64,000 bases of DNA from QWQI01 sp964608915. Lineage in GTDB: Bacteria; Planctomycetota; Planctomycetia; Isosphaerales; Isosphaeraceae. Below the pieces are notes generated by a model that did no database searches, had not been told where the DNA came from, and worked only from the letters and a program-made list of their open reading frames with translations. Positions 1 through 7,983 of the stretch are shown here, one piece after another. The stretch's first letter is position 1; each line of letters begins with the position of its first letter. A program made the position numbers and the translations under genes. The DNA lies in assembly GCA_964608915.1 (NCBI GenBank), contig CAZSQA010000007.1:1-64000 (forward strand), given 5' to 3'.

Positions 1-1043
1 GAGAGTTATCCGCCCAGGATCTCGCCACGGTCAACGATCTCCTCGCTGCCCAACTTCGAGCCGGACTGCCCCTGGAACCTGGCCTCCGAGCCGCCGCGGC
101 CGACTGGCCCGGGCAAGCCGGCAGCGTTCTGAGGGACTTGACGGAGCGGCTCGAACGGGGTGAATCTCTCGAACAGGCCGTATCCGCCGCGGGCGACATT
201 CCTGTGGAATACGCTGCGCTCGTGGAAGCGGGCAAGCGATCGGGAAAGCTGCCCGAAGTTCTCGACGAACTCACGACGCTCGCCGAATTAAGGCTCGAAT
301 CGCGTCGGACAGTTCTGCTGGCTGTGATTTATCCCTCTTTCATCGCCCTCGTGGCGATCATTCTTGGCTATTTTCTCTGGACGCGCCTTCTGCCGGCCTT
401 CGTGGCCGATATGGTCGATGCCCAGTCAGCCGTTCCGCCAGCGCTCGATGTGCTCGCGCATTCGGGCCGTGCGGTCGGTTCCTGGTTCCCGTTTCCCGCC
501 CTGGTGGCGATCATTCTGGCGGCCGCGGGGGCATTTCTCGTCACGATCGGCCGGCTCGGGCCCTGGACGGAACGCCATCTCGATCGGCTCCCGTGGCTGG
601 GCAGGGCATGGAAGGAGGCCCGGGTGGCCCACTGGGCTCGCCTGATGGCCCTCCTGCTGGAACACGGCACCCCGGAAGATCAGGCCTTGGAACTGGCCGC
701 TCGTGCCAGCGGGTTCGGCCGACATGCCGAGCGGTTTCAGGCCGTGGCCGATACGATCCGGGCCGGTCAGCGTCCTTCGCGGGCCGACTGGCAGGCGACC
801 GGTGTGGGAGCCCTGGCGGCCTGGGCCGTCAGCGGGGCGGGCAATCCGCAGGCCCGCACGGCGACGCTCAAACTCGTCTCGGCGAATCACCAGCGCAGCT
901 CGACCGCCCGCTTTCTATTGGCCTCGCGGCTATTCCCGCTGTTGCTTCTGGTGCTGGTGGGCGGGTCGTTCACGCTGGTTTATGGCCTGGTGATGTTCGC
1001 CCCTCTGGCGCGCCTTTACGAAGGCCTGGGAGGGACGCCATGA
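1..1043 (+). CDS. GspF-family secretion platform protein (5' end outside window)
   Basis: Inner-membrane platform protein of a type II secretion or type IV pilus-like machine. The frame is open to the left edge: codons from base 3 read ELSAQDLATVNDLLAAQLRAG, a normal T2SF-domain start, so the TTG at 138 is not the true start and the gene begins upstream of the window. Two T2SF halves are visible: an N-terminal helical half followed by a membrane segment (VLLAVIYPSFIALVAIILGY), a second hydrophobic stretch, then a C-terminal helical half and a final membrane segment near the end. It overlaps the next gene by four bases (ATGA at 1040), which suggests translational coupling. It is first of three GspF-like genes in a row. 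Family assignment is firm; whether it serves T2SS or a pilus is inference. Confidence 0.88.
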   Translation, partial: ELSAQDLATVNDLLAAQLRAGLPLEPGLRAAAADWPGQAGSVLRDLTERLERGESLEQAVSAAGDIPVEYAALVEAGKRSGKLPEVLDELTTLAELRLESRRTVLLAVIYPSFIALVAIILGYFLWTRLLPAFVADMVDAQSAVPPALDVLAHSGRAVGSWFPFPALVAIILAAAGAFLVTIGRLGPWTERHLDRLPWLGRAWKEARVAHWARLMALLLEHGTPEDQALELAARASGFGRHAERFQAVADTIRAGQRPSRADWQATGVGALAAWAVSGAGNPQARTATLKLVSANHQRSSTARFLLASRLFPLLLLVLVGGSFTLVYGLVMFAPLARLYEGLGGTP

Positions 1044-2119
1044 GCCGACCGGCAGGTGAATCCTCAAGTGTCGCCGCGAGTTCCGCCGGTGGGCCGTCTG
1101 GCCCGGGCGCGACTCTGGTCGGGCTGGGGCTTTCGAAGGAAGAAAAACTGCGGCTGATCGTGGCCCTGGGCGAACTCGCCGAATCCGGCCTGCCGCTGCA
1201 CGAAACCGTACGAGGGCTGGCGGCCGAACTGCCGGATCGGTCGTTCCGTGACCTGCTCCATCAGTTCGCGAACCGCATCGAAGCCGGTGAAAACGCGAAC
1301 GAGGCCGTCGACATCCTGCTGGATCAAGCCGATCCCGCCGTCACGGGCCTTTCGAAGGCCGTTCTGCGTACGCGTGAACCGCTCAAAACCCTGTTCCGGC
1401 TGATCGATTACCGGCGTGAGCGGGTGGCGATCGCGCGCCAGTTCTGGCTGAAACTGCTTTATCCTGTACTGATGCTGCTGCTCACGGCGTTTCTCACGGG
1501 GATCGTCCTGCGCATCGTTTCCGGGTCGATCGCTCCGATGATGCGTAGCTTTGGCATGCAGATGCCGGCCCTGACGGAAGTGATCTTCGACGTGGCCGAC
1601 GGGCTCGATAAACTCGGCTGGCCCGGTATCTTCCTCCCCGGGGCGTTCGGCATGCTGCTGATGTATCTCGCCATGGGCGGAATCAACGGGATCCTCCACA
1701 AATGGCACGATCTCGCACAGTTGTGCCGCACCCTGGCCGATCTGCAGCGGGCGGAAAGCCCGTTGCCCGAATCGCTCACGATGTGCGGCGTGATGTTTCG
1801 CGGCCGCATCGGCACAGCGCTGGAGGACATGGCCGGGCAGGTGAGAAATGGTGCGAGCCTGGCCGACGCGATCGATACCCAGCGGGCCCTGCCTGACGGT
1901 CTAGGTGCGATGGTGCGCTGGTCCGAATCGTCCGGCGGCTCAAGCGCTGAGGGGCTGGAAGCCGCCGCGGCCCTGTTCGAAGCCCGCGGCCGTGGCACGG
2001 CCGGCGTTCTGGCCAGTATCTTCACGGTGTTTTCGGGGATTCTGGTCACCTGGGCCGTCATTCTCCTGGTCGTCGGCATTTATCTGCCGGTGTTTCTGTT
2101 CCAACGACTGTTCATGTGA
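1040..2119 (+). CDS. GspF-family secretion platform protein, second copy
   Basis: Second of three consecutive T2SF-domain proteins (359 aa). The ATG at 1040 is chosen because it overlaps the previous stop; the open frame extends further upstream only in a shadow of the previous gene. A Ser/Gly-rich N-terminus (about residues 1-30) is followed by a helical T2SF half (LIVALGELAESGLPLHE), a membrane segment (LLYPVLMLLLTAFLTGIVL), a second membrane stretch (GIFLPGAFGMLLMYLAMGG), a second T2SF half and a C-terminal membrane segment. This is the usual architecture and length of GspF/PilC. It is divergent from its neighbours, so the three copies are old paralogues and could form a hetero-oligomeric platform; that is inference. 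Confidence 0.88.
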   Translation: MSRPAGESSSVAASSAGGPSGPGATLVGLGLSKEEKLRLIVALGELAESGLPLHETVRGLAAELPDRSFRDLLHQFANRIEAGENANEAVDILLDQADPAVTGLSKAVLRTREPLKTLFRLIDYRRERVAIARQFWLKLLYPVLMLLLTAFLTGIVLRIVSGSIAPMMRSFGMQMPALTEVIFDVADGLDKLGWPGIFLPGAFGMLLMYLAMGGINGILHKWHDLAQLCRTLADLQRAESPLPESLTMCGVMFRGRIGTALEDMAGQVRNGASLADAIDTQRALPDGLGAMVRWSESSGGSSAEGLEAAAALFEARGRGTAGVLASIFTVFSGILVTWAVILLVVGIYLPVFLFQRLFM

Positions 2120-2131
2120 CCTGCAGGGGAG

Positions 2132-3418
2132 ATGACGATGCGTGATCGCCCGGCAGTGCCGGATTCCGCCCGGAAATTCAAGTCCGAATTCGAAGCCCTG
2201 AGGGCGCAGGCCCGGCCAGGGAAAAAACGTGGCCGTGGCATTTCGATCAACGCGCTGCTCTTGATGATGGTCGTTTTCGCGGTCGCCTTCGCGCTGATCC
2301 GGCTGTTTCGGGATCATCTCGACGTGCTGCTGGCGATCGTCATCGGCTTTTCGATTTCGACGCTGCTGGGGCTGGGTTTCGTCGCTGCCCGCCGCAAGGC
2401 CGCTCTGCAGGAGGCTTTTCTGTCTCTGGTGGCGGCATCCCGGCGCGGGCGTTTGCCGATCACGGGCGGCCTGATGGCCTTCGCCCGCCAGTGCGGCCAC
2501 GCTGGATTCCGCCGCAGGCTGGTTCGGCTGGCGTATTCGCTCGACAAAGGCTCCTACCTCTCCGATGCCGTTCATGATACGCGCGGCGTTCTGCCGCGAG
2601 AACTGTCCGCTTCGTTTCGCGTGGTCGAATCGACCGACGGCGGATCGGACGCCATGGTCCGGCTATCGGATTTGCGGAACCGCAGGATCGAGGCCTTCAA
2701 CCCACTCCTGGGCATGGTGATCTACTTTCTCGCTCTGTCATTTCAATTCCTGTTGATCTCGACCTATCTGGTCGTGTTCGTCTGGCCCCGGTTTCAGGCG
2801 ATCATGGCCGATTTCGGCACTTCGTCGCCTCCCTTCACGGCCGCCGTTCTGGCAGTGTTCACGGATTATTTCCGGTTCGGCGGCGTTCTCTGGTTCACTT
2901 TGATCATCGGCATACCTGTGCTGACGATCTATCTGATCGTCCTTTCGCGTGGTGGTTCCGGTCTGGGGCTTTTCGGCTGGTTCGTACCCGGAGTGACGAC
3001 AGGTGAACGCGCGGCGGTTCTGCGAGGCCTGGCGCAAACGATTCGCCATGACAAGCCGCTCGACGAAACGCTTCGCCTGTTCGGTGACTGGGCACTCCGG
3101 GGCAACGTCCGGCGCCGCTGCCGTCTGGCCCGCCAGGCCGTCATCAGCGGGGTGGACTGGGTCGACGCCCTCGCCGGCGAGGGGCTCGTCCGCCGCTGCG
3201 AAGTGCCGCTCCTCAAAGCCGCGAACTCGGCTGGCCTGCCGGCTGCAACGCTCGAAAGCCTGTCGGATGCGATTCAGTCACGCCAGTGGTATCGCTGGCG
3301 AATCTTCGCCGATATGGCTCAGCCCGTACTGACGTCCGCTTTCGCGATGCTCGTCCTGCTTTTGTGTTACTCGATCTTCGAGCCCTTCGTTTCGATCATC
3401 CGGGGGCTCGCTTCATGA
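2132..3418 (+). CDS. GspF-family secretion platform protein, third copy
   Basis: Third consecutive T2SF-family membrane protein (428 aa, the longest of the set). A GGGGAG ribosome-binding site at about 2127-2132 fits the ATG at 2138 better than the one at 2132, so two residues at the N-terminus are uncertain. A basic N-terminus (PGKKRGRG) is followed by two hydrophobic segments (LLLMMVVFAVAFALIRLF; VLLAIVIGFSISTLLGLGF). This extra N-terminal hairpin is not typical of GspF. Two T2SF-like halves follow, with further membrane segments near residues 190-220, 235-275 and 400-420. The stop overlaps the next start by four bases. Confidence 0.85.
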   Translation: MTMRDRPAVPDSARKFKSEFEALRAQARPGKKRGRGISINALLLMMVVFAVAFALIRLFRDHLDVLLAIVIGFSISTLLGLGFVAARRKAALQEAFLSLVAASRRGRLPITGGLMAFARQCGHAGFRRRLVRLAYSLDKGSYLSDAVHDTRGVLPRELSASFRVVESTDGGSDAMVRLSDLRNRRIEAFNPLLGMVIYFLALSFQFLLISTYLVVFVWPRFQAIMADFGTSSPPFTAAVLAVFTDYFRFGGVLWFTLIIGIPVLTIYLIVLSRGGSGLGLFGWFVPGVTTGERAAVLRGLAQTIRHDKPLDETLRLFGDWALRGNVRRRCRLARQAVISGVDWVDALAGEGLVRRCEVPLLKAANSAGLPAATLESLSDAIQSRQWYRWRIFADMAQPVLTSAFAMLVLLLCYSIFEPFVSIIRGLAS

Positions 3419-3879
3419 AACTTGCATTTTCAGGGCGATCGATTCGAAATCGAACCGCGAAGCGTGCCCAGTCGCACTGGCGCAGGGGTTTTCTGATCGC
3501 CGACCTGCTTGCCGGCGTGGCACTGGCGGGTCTGGCTCTGGCACTGGTGGCGATGGTCATCAAGTCGGACGTACAGGTGCGGCGGGCAAGAGAGGCCCGC
3601 TATCGCTGCCTCATCCGATTCGAAAATGCGATGGCCCGGGCCGAAACTCTCCAGGCCGGTGCTCTCGACGAATCGACCGTTCGTTCCATGCTGAGCGAAC
3701 TGGCACGTCTCGAAGGCCTGGAAATCACACCCGCGGAAGTGGTCGTCACCGACCTGCCGGGCCCCCCGCCGGGCAAACGGGTCGTCCTTCGCAGCTCAGG
3801 CGAAGCCACGCCCGCCGGAGCCGTGTTCCTGATGCGAGATTTTTACCCGGGCCCAACCGGCGGAGGCGGCCAGCCATGA
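3415..3879 (+). CDS. Minor pseudopilin-like protein with Asp at mature position 5
   Basis: Small secreted prepilin-like protein (154 aa). The ATG at 3415 overlaps the upstream stop; the longer open frame begins inside the previous gene and is rejected. After a basic leader (HWRRG) comes a class III prepilin segment, G|FLIADLLAGVALAGLALAL, in which the residue at mature position +5 is Asp instead of the usual Glu. The remainder is a short soluble domain ending in a Gly-rich tail. By context it is probably a GspI/GspH-type minor pseudopilin of the same operon; the exact subfamily cannot be assigned from sequence alone. Confidence 0.75.
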   Translation: MKLAFSGRSIRNRTAKRAQSHWRRGFLIADLLAGVALAGLALALVAMVIKSDVQVRRAREARYRCLIRFENAMARAETLQAGALDESTVRSMLSELARLEGLEITPAEVVVTDLPGPPPGKRVVLRSSGEATPAGAVFLMRDFYPGPTGGGGQP

Positions 3880-4457
3880 TCCGCAGCGAAGGCGTCACGC
3901 ATCGTCCGCAATCCAGGCCTGGTTATTCGCTCATCGAAATGCTGGTCGTCATCAGCGTTTCGGTGGTGCTGCTCTCTCTGATGTATTCGGCGCTCGTCGG
4001 CGTGCTGCGTCGAACGACCGAGCCGGATCTGGTCGCGAAGCAATTCCTGGCTGCGGAACAGGCTGCGAAACCGTTACGAAACGACCTGAGACGCAGCGGA
4101 TCGTTTCGGGTCGACCCACCGGGCACTTCGGTCCAGTTGGAATTCCCGGGCTCGGTTTCCGTGACGTGGCGGCTGGCCGAAAAGCCGTTCCGGCTGGAAC
4201 GAGTCACTCCAGGGGCCGAATCGCCTGGCATTTTCGGGCTGACCGGTTTCGCATCGGGCCGGTTCGAGCGATTCGAAACCGGACCTGGCCGCCCCGTGCT
4301 GGTGCGGCTGAATTTAACGCCTGAGCGGCCACGTCGACGATCGAACGGCGGGCCGGTCGAAATTCGACCGGTGCATTTCGAATTTGCCGTCGGTACGGCG
4401 AATTCACCTGCGACTCAGGCCGGGACGAAATCGAAAGCCGGGGAGCCGAAGCCATGA
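3876..4457 (+). CDS. Minor pseudopilin (prepilin N-terminal motif with Glu5)
   Basis: Prepilin-type protein (193 aa). It carries a textbook cleavage and methylation motif, PG|YSLIEMLVVISVSVVLLSL, with Glu at mature position 5. The leader is about 17 residues and mildly basic. The globular part resembles GspJ-like minor pseudopilins in size (around 190 residues), but that subfamily call is inference. Four-base overlaps with both neighbours (3876 and 4454) indicate tight co-translation with the other pseudopilins. Confidence 0.82.
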   Translation: MIRSEGVTHRPQSRPGYSLIEMLVVISVSVVLLSLMYSALVGVLRRTTEPDLVAKQFLAAEQAAKPLRNDLRRSGSFRVDPPGTSVQLEFPGSVSVTWRLAEKPFRLERVTPGAESPGIFGLTGFASGRFERFETGPGRPVLVRLNLTPERPRRRSNGGPVEIRPVHFEFAVGTANSPATQAGTKSKAGEPKP

Positions 4458-4864
4458 ATCTCCGCATTCGAAGGTTTCGTGCGGGACCGACATTCGTCAA
4501 TGCAAGGTCAGGCATTACCCTGATACCGATGCTGGGGCTGCTCGTTCTTTTGGCGCTGCTGACGAGCATGCTGGCGCAAAGGCACGTGCGTGGGCACCGC
4601 GAGTTTCAGGCCCAGGCTCGCAAGGCGCTGGCAAGAGAAATCGCTGCCGGCGAAGTTCAGCGGATCGTCCGATCGATCGAGAGCGGCGTTCCGGTCGCGG
4701 CTTCGAAACGCACCCTGACGTCCGCCGAAGTTCCTGGATTGCCCGAGCCGGTTGCGATCGAGTTGCACCGGCCGGAGGCCGCCGGACCGAAGTATCGCGT
4801 CGAAGTTCGAATTCCGGCCGATGCAGGGCCTTTCGTCGTGAGGGAGTCGCTCGAAATACCATGA
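4454..4864 (+). CDS. Minor pseudopilin-like protein lacking Glu5
   Basis: 136-aa protein with a basic leader and a prepilin-like membrane segment, SG|ITLIPMLGLLVLLALLTSM. Position +5 is Pro rather than Glu. Loss of Glu5 is a known hallmark of GspK/PilX-type tip subunits, but this protein is far shorter than GspK (about 300 aa), so it is either a reduced tip subunit or a different minor pseudopilin. It closes the operon: its stop (TGA at 4862) is followed within 17 bases by a large inverted repeat. Confidence 0.7.
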   Translation: MNLRIRRFRAGPTFVNARSGITLIPMLGLLVLLALLTSMLAQRHVRGHREFQAQARKALAREIAAGEVQRIVRSIESGVPVAASKRTLTSAEVPGLPEPVAIELHRPEAAGPKYRVEVRIPADAGPFVVRESLEIP

Positions 4865-4880
4865 TCATCCAGGAATCGAA

Positions 4881-4971
4881 GGAAAAAGGGGTCAGGTCTC
4901 TTTTTTCTCTGCACTTCATGCACGCTGTTCGCACAACGAGGCAAGAAAAAAGAGACCTGACCCCTTTTTCC
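4881..4971. repeat. Perfect 28-bp inverted repeat, REP-like element
   Basis: Arm 4881-4908 (starting GGAAAAAGGGGTCAGGTCTC) is exactly complementary to arm 4944-4971, separated by a 35-base loop. It lies between the secretion operon and the first DUF1559 gene. It could act as a transcription barrier in both directions, because each arm ends in a run of T in the transcribed direction. The AAAAAGGGGTCAGGTCTC core resembles palindromic repeats associated with RAYT (REP-associated tyrosine) transposases in other bacteria; that link is from memory of such repeats and not tested here. Confidence 0.85.
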
Positions 4972-4995
4972 GGTTCAAGTCAGCCGAGGTATTCC

Positions 4996-5931
4996 ATGAT
5001 CCGCCGCGCGTTCACTCTGATCGAACTGCTGGTCGTCATCGCTATCATCGCGGTGCTGGTTTCGCTGCTTCTACCCGCTGTGCAGTCGGCTCGCGAGGCC
5101 GCCCGGCGTGCCCAGTGCGTCAATAATCTCATGCAGATCGGGCTGGCCCTGAACAATTACGAGTCGGCCCATTACGCTTATCCGCCGGGCGTCATCAACC
5201 CGTCCGGCCCGATCGTGAACAAGCCTGAGGGCATTCATTACGGCTGGGTCACACAGGTTCTGCCTTATCTGGACCAGGCCAATGCCTATGCCCATTTCAA
5301 TTTCCGGCGCGGGCTCTACGAGGGCGTCAACGACACCGTCCGGTCCCATTCCGTGAGCACATTCGCGTGCCCTTCGGATCCCCGCCGGTTCACAGGATTA
5401 CGCGGCACCCAAAATTCGAACTACGCGGCGAACTATCATGAGAAAGAGGAGCCGATCGACGTCACCAACAACGGCGTATTTTATTTGAATTCGTCGACAC
5501 GGCTGGAAGCGATACGTGACGGTGCGAGCTATACGCTTTTCGTGGCCGAACGAAAGATGACAGCCGACCTGGGCTGGGCTAGCGGTACCTCGGCGACGCT
5601 GCGGAACACGGGGTCCGCACCCAACGCCGGTCTTTCGGCACCGGTGTACCGAATCGATACCGGCATATTCGAAGCCGGCGGCCCGGATCAGGCGATCAAT
5701 TTCAGCACCGATCCGAACGCCAGCGAACCGGCGCCCGATGCTGTGACCGACGAGGGCCAGAAGCGGCTATCGATGCTCTGCGGCGGCTATTCGTCGTATC
5801 ATCCTGGCGGCATCAATGCATGCGTGGGCGACGGCTCCGTCAAGTTCATCAAAAATACGCTCAGCCCGGCGATCTTCGCCCGGCTCGGCCATCGGGCCGA
5901 CGGCCAGTTGATCGGGGCGGATCAATATTGA
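4996..5931 (+). CDS. DUF1559 pseudopilin-like protein 1
   Basis: 311 aa. The ATG at 4996 is taken because the prepilin motif follows directly (MIRRA|FTLIELLVVIAIIAVL); the longer open frame upstream runs through the inverted repeat and is not credible. DUF1559 (SBP_bac_10) proteins are expanded in planctomycetes, share the type IV pilin N-terminus and have unknown function, probably envelope-associated. Visible family marks are NNLMQIGLALNNYESAH after the pilin helix, a CPSD motif, the SNYAANYH block, and a C-terminal GGYSSYHPGGINACVGDGSV signature. First of four tandem paralogues. Position -1 of the cleavage site is Ala, not Gly. Confidence 0.93.
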   Translation: MIRRAFTLIELLVVIAIIAVLVSLLLPAVQSAREAARRAQCVNNLMQIGLALNNYESAHYAYPPGVINPSGPIVNKPEGIHYGWVTQVLPYLDQANAYAHFNFRRGLYEGVNDTVRSHSVSTFACPSDPRRFTGLRGTQNSNYAANYHEKEEPIDVTNNGVFYLNSSTRLEAIRDGASYTLFVAERKMTADLGWASGTSATLRNTGSAPNAGLSAPVYRIDTGIFEAGGPDQAINFSTDPNASEPAPDAVTDEGQKRLSMLCGGYSSYHPGGINACVGDGSVKFIKNTLSPAIFARLGHRADGQLIGADQY

Positions 5932-5947
5932 ACCGCTCCAGTTCGCG

Positions 5948-5990
5948 GCGGCGGTATCGCTTCGCGCGTACCGCCGCGTTCTTTGATTTT
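5948..5990 (+). terminator. Possible intrinsic terminator after first DUF1559 gene
   Basis: A 9-bp perfect GC-rich stem (GCGGCGGTA at 5948-5956 with TACCGCCGC at 5969-5977, 12-base loop) is followed by the T-rich stretch GTTCTTTGATTTT. The T run is imperfect, so it may only attenuate transcription into the next paralogue. Confidence 0.45.
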
Positions 5991-6038
5991 CGATCGAATC
6001 CGAATTGAAAATCTCATGGGAGGCCGTCGGTCGCATCC

Positions 6039-6956
6039 ATGCGAAATCTCAAAGCATTCACTCTGATCGAGCTGCTGGTCGTCATCGCGATCATCGCCGT
6101 ATTGGCCTCGCTTCTATTGCCGGCGGTACAGTCGGCGCGTGAGTCAGCCCGTCGGACTTCATGCGCCAACAACCTCATGCAGATCGGCCTGGCTCTGAAC
6201 AATTACGAATCGGCTCATTTCGCATTCCCTCCCGGGGTAATCAACGAAACCGGGCCGATCGTGAACAAGCCCGCAGGATCGCATTATAGCTGGATTACGC
6301 AGATTCTGCCATTTCTTGACCAGGCGAACGCCTATGCTCATTTCAATTTCCGTCACGGGGTTTACGACCGTGTCAACGAGACCGTTCGTGGTCATGCGGT
6401 GGGAACATTCTATTGCTCATCCGACATGGGAAATGGCGGTTCTTCGAGCAATTACGCGGCGAATTATCATGATGCGGAGGCCCCGATCGACATCGGCAGC
6501 CATGGCGTATTCCGATTGAACTCGGCCACGTCGATCGAAGAGATTACGGACGGCCTGAGCACGACTCTGTTCGTCGCCGAGCGGAAGATCACGGCCGATT
6601 TCGGCTGGGCGAGCGGCACGTCGTCGACCTTACGGAACACGGGTTATCCGCCGAACGGATCGCCGCCGGGTCCTGTTTACGATATCTCGACCGGATTTTT
6701 CGAATACACCCGGATGCTGGCCGATCCCGAATTCATTTTCAATCCTGAAAGCGCGCTGCCGGATCCGAAGACCGCCGAAGGGCAGGATCGCCTGTCGACT
6801 TTCTGCGGCGGGTATTCGTCCAGGCATGCCGCCGGTATCAATGCCTGCATGGGCGACGGTTCGGTCCGGTTCGTCAAGAACAGGATCGACCGAATCATCT
6901 TCGCCCGGCTCGGTCATCGGGCGGATGGAGAACTGATCGGGCATGATCGCTACTGA
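6039..6956 (+). CDS. DUF1559 pseudopilin-like protein 2
   Basis: 305 aa DUF1559 paralogue. The N-terminus LKA|FTLIELLVVIAIIAVLAS is a pilin-type signal with Glu5 and Ala at -1. The conserved core (ANNLMQIGLALNNYESAHFA, SNYAANYHDAEAPIDI, RHAAGINACMGDGSVRF) follows. A GGGAGG site at 6018-6023 lies a little far upstream of the ATG. The last third shares a nearly identical DNA tract with the next paralogue. Function unknown; the pilin-like anchor suggests export by a type II or pilus machine, and the adjacent secretion operon is an obvious candidate (inference). Confidence 0.92.
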   Translation: MRNLKAFTLIELLVVIAIIAVLASLLLPAVQSARESARRTSCANNLMQIGLALNNYESAHFAFPPGVINETGPIVNKPAGSHYSWITQILPFLDQANAYAHFNFRHGVYDRVNETVRGHAVGTFYCSSDMGNGGSSSNYAANYHDAEAPIDIGSHGVFRLNSATSIEEITDGLSTTLFVAERKITADFGWASGTSSTLRNTGYPPNGSPPGPVYDISTGFFEYTRMLADPEFIFNPESALPDPKTAEGQDRLSTFCGGYSSRHAAGINACMGDGSVRFVKNRIDRIIFARLGHRADGELIGHDRY

Positions 6957-7011
6957 TTCGCGAAATTAAGAACCGGAAGAGGACTTTCGAAATCGGGAAA
7001 GCGTATTCGCC

Positions 7012-7932
7012 ATGATTCATCGCCGCGCATTCACACTGATCGAGATGCTGGTCTTCATCACCATCATCGCACTGCTGTCTACGCTGTTGTTACCTGCGGT
7101 ACAGTCCGCTCGCGAGGCCTCGAGACGAACTATCTGCATGAACAATCTCTTTCAGATCGGCCTGGCTCTGAACAATTACGAATCGTCGCATTATGTCTTC
7201 CCGCCTGGCGTGATCAATGAGGCCGGGCCGATCGTGAGCAAGCCCGTGGGACTGCACTATAGCTGGGTCACTCAAATCCTGCCTTATCTGGACATGGCGA
7301 ATGCCTACTCCCATTTCAATTTCCGCCATGGAGTGTACGAACCTTTCAACGACACCGTGCGAAGTCACTTCGTGGCGACGTTCATCTGTGTTTCCGACAC
7401 TTCGAATGCAGGACGGTCTTCGACCAGCTACGCGGCGAATTATCATGATGCGGAAGCACCGATCGATATCGACAGCCACGGAGTGTTTCGATTGAATACG
7501 ACGACGCGGATCGACGACATTACGGACGGCCTCAACACGACGCTGTTCGTCTCAGAACGGATCCTGACGGCCGACCTCGGCTGGGCGAGCGGCACTTCGG
7601 CGACTTTGCGGAATTCGGGATATCCGCCGAACGGTGCTCCGCCGACGCCGATTTATGATATGGTGACCGGCTTTTTCTATTACTCCCAGACAACGACAGG
7701 CAACGAATTCATCGTTCCGCCAGGAAGCACGCTGCCGGATCCGAAGACCGCCGAAGGGCAGGATCGGCTGTCGACTTTCTGCGGCGGGTATTCGTCCAGG
7801 CATGCCGCCGGTATCAATGCCTGCATGGGCGACGGCTCGGTCCGGTTCCTGAAGAATTCGATCGATCGAACGATCTTCGCCCGGCTCGGACATCGGGCGG
7901 ATGGCGAACTGATCGGGTACGACCGCTACTGA
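7012..7932 (+). CDS. DUF1559 pseudopilin-like protein 3
   Basis: 306 aa DUF1559 paralogue. N-terminus RRA|FTLIEMLVFITIIALLST, with the pilin Glu5 kept but a less conserved helix than its neighbours. The domain marks are present (NNLFQIGLALNNYESSHYV, SYAANYHDAEAPIDI, RHAAGINACMGDGSVRF). Bases 7730-7848 match 6754-6872 of the previous gene at all but two positions, while the rest of the two genes is more divergent, which points to gene conversion. Confidence 0.92.
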   Translation: MIHRRAFTLIEMLVFITIIALLSTLLLPAVQSAREASRRTICMNNLFQIGLALNNYESSHYVFPPGVINEAGPIVSKPVGLHYSWVTQILPYLDMANAYSHFNFRHGVYEPFNDTVRSHFVATFICVSDTSNAGRSSTSYAANYHDAEAPIDIDSHGVFRLNTTTRIDDITDGLNTTLFVSERILTADLGWASGTSATLRNSGYPPNGAPPTPIYDMVTGFFYYSQTTTGNEFIVPPGSTLPDPKTAEGQDRLSTFCGGYSSRHAAGINACMGDGSVRFLKNSIDRTIFARLGHRADGELIGYDRY

Positions 7933-7983
7933 CCGGGAATTCGCAATGTTCCGAACTTTCGAAATGGAGATTTCGAAACCGTC

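Noticed and set aside
593..1039. Upstream extension of the second GspF gene into the first gene
   Set aside because: The extra residues are Arg/Gly/Ser-rich shadow translation; ATG 1040 overlaps the previous stop and starts a normal domain.
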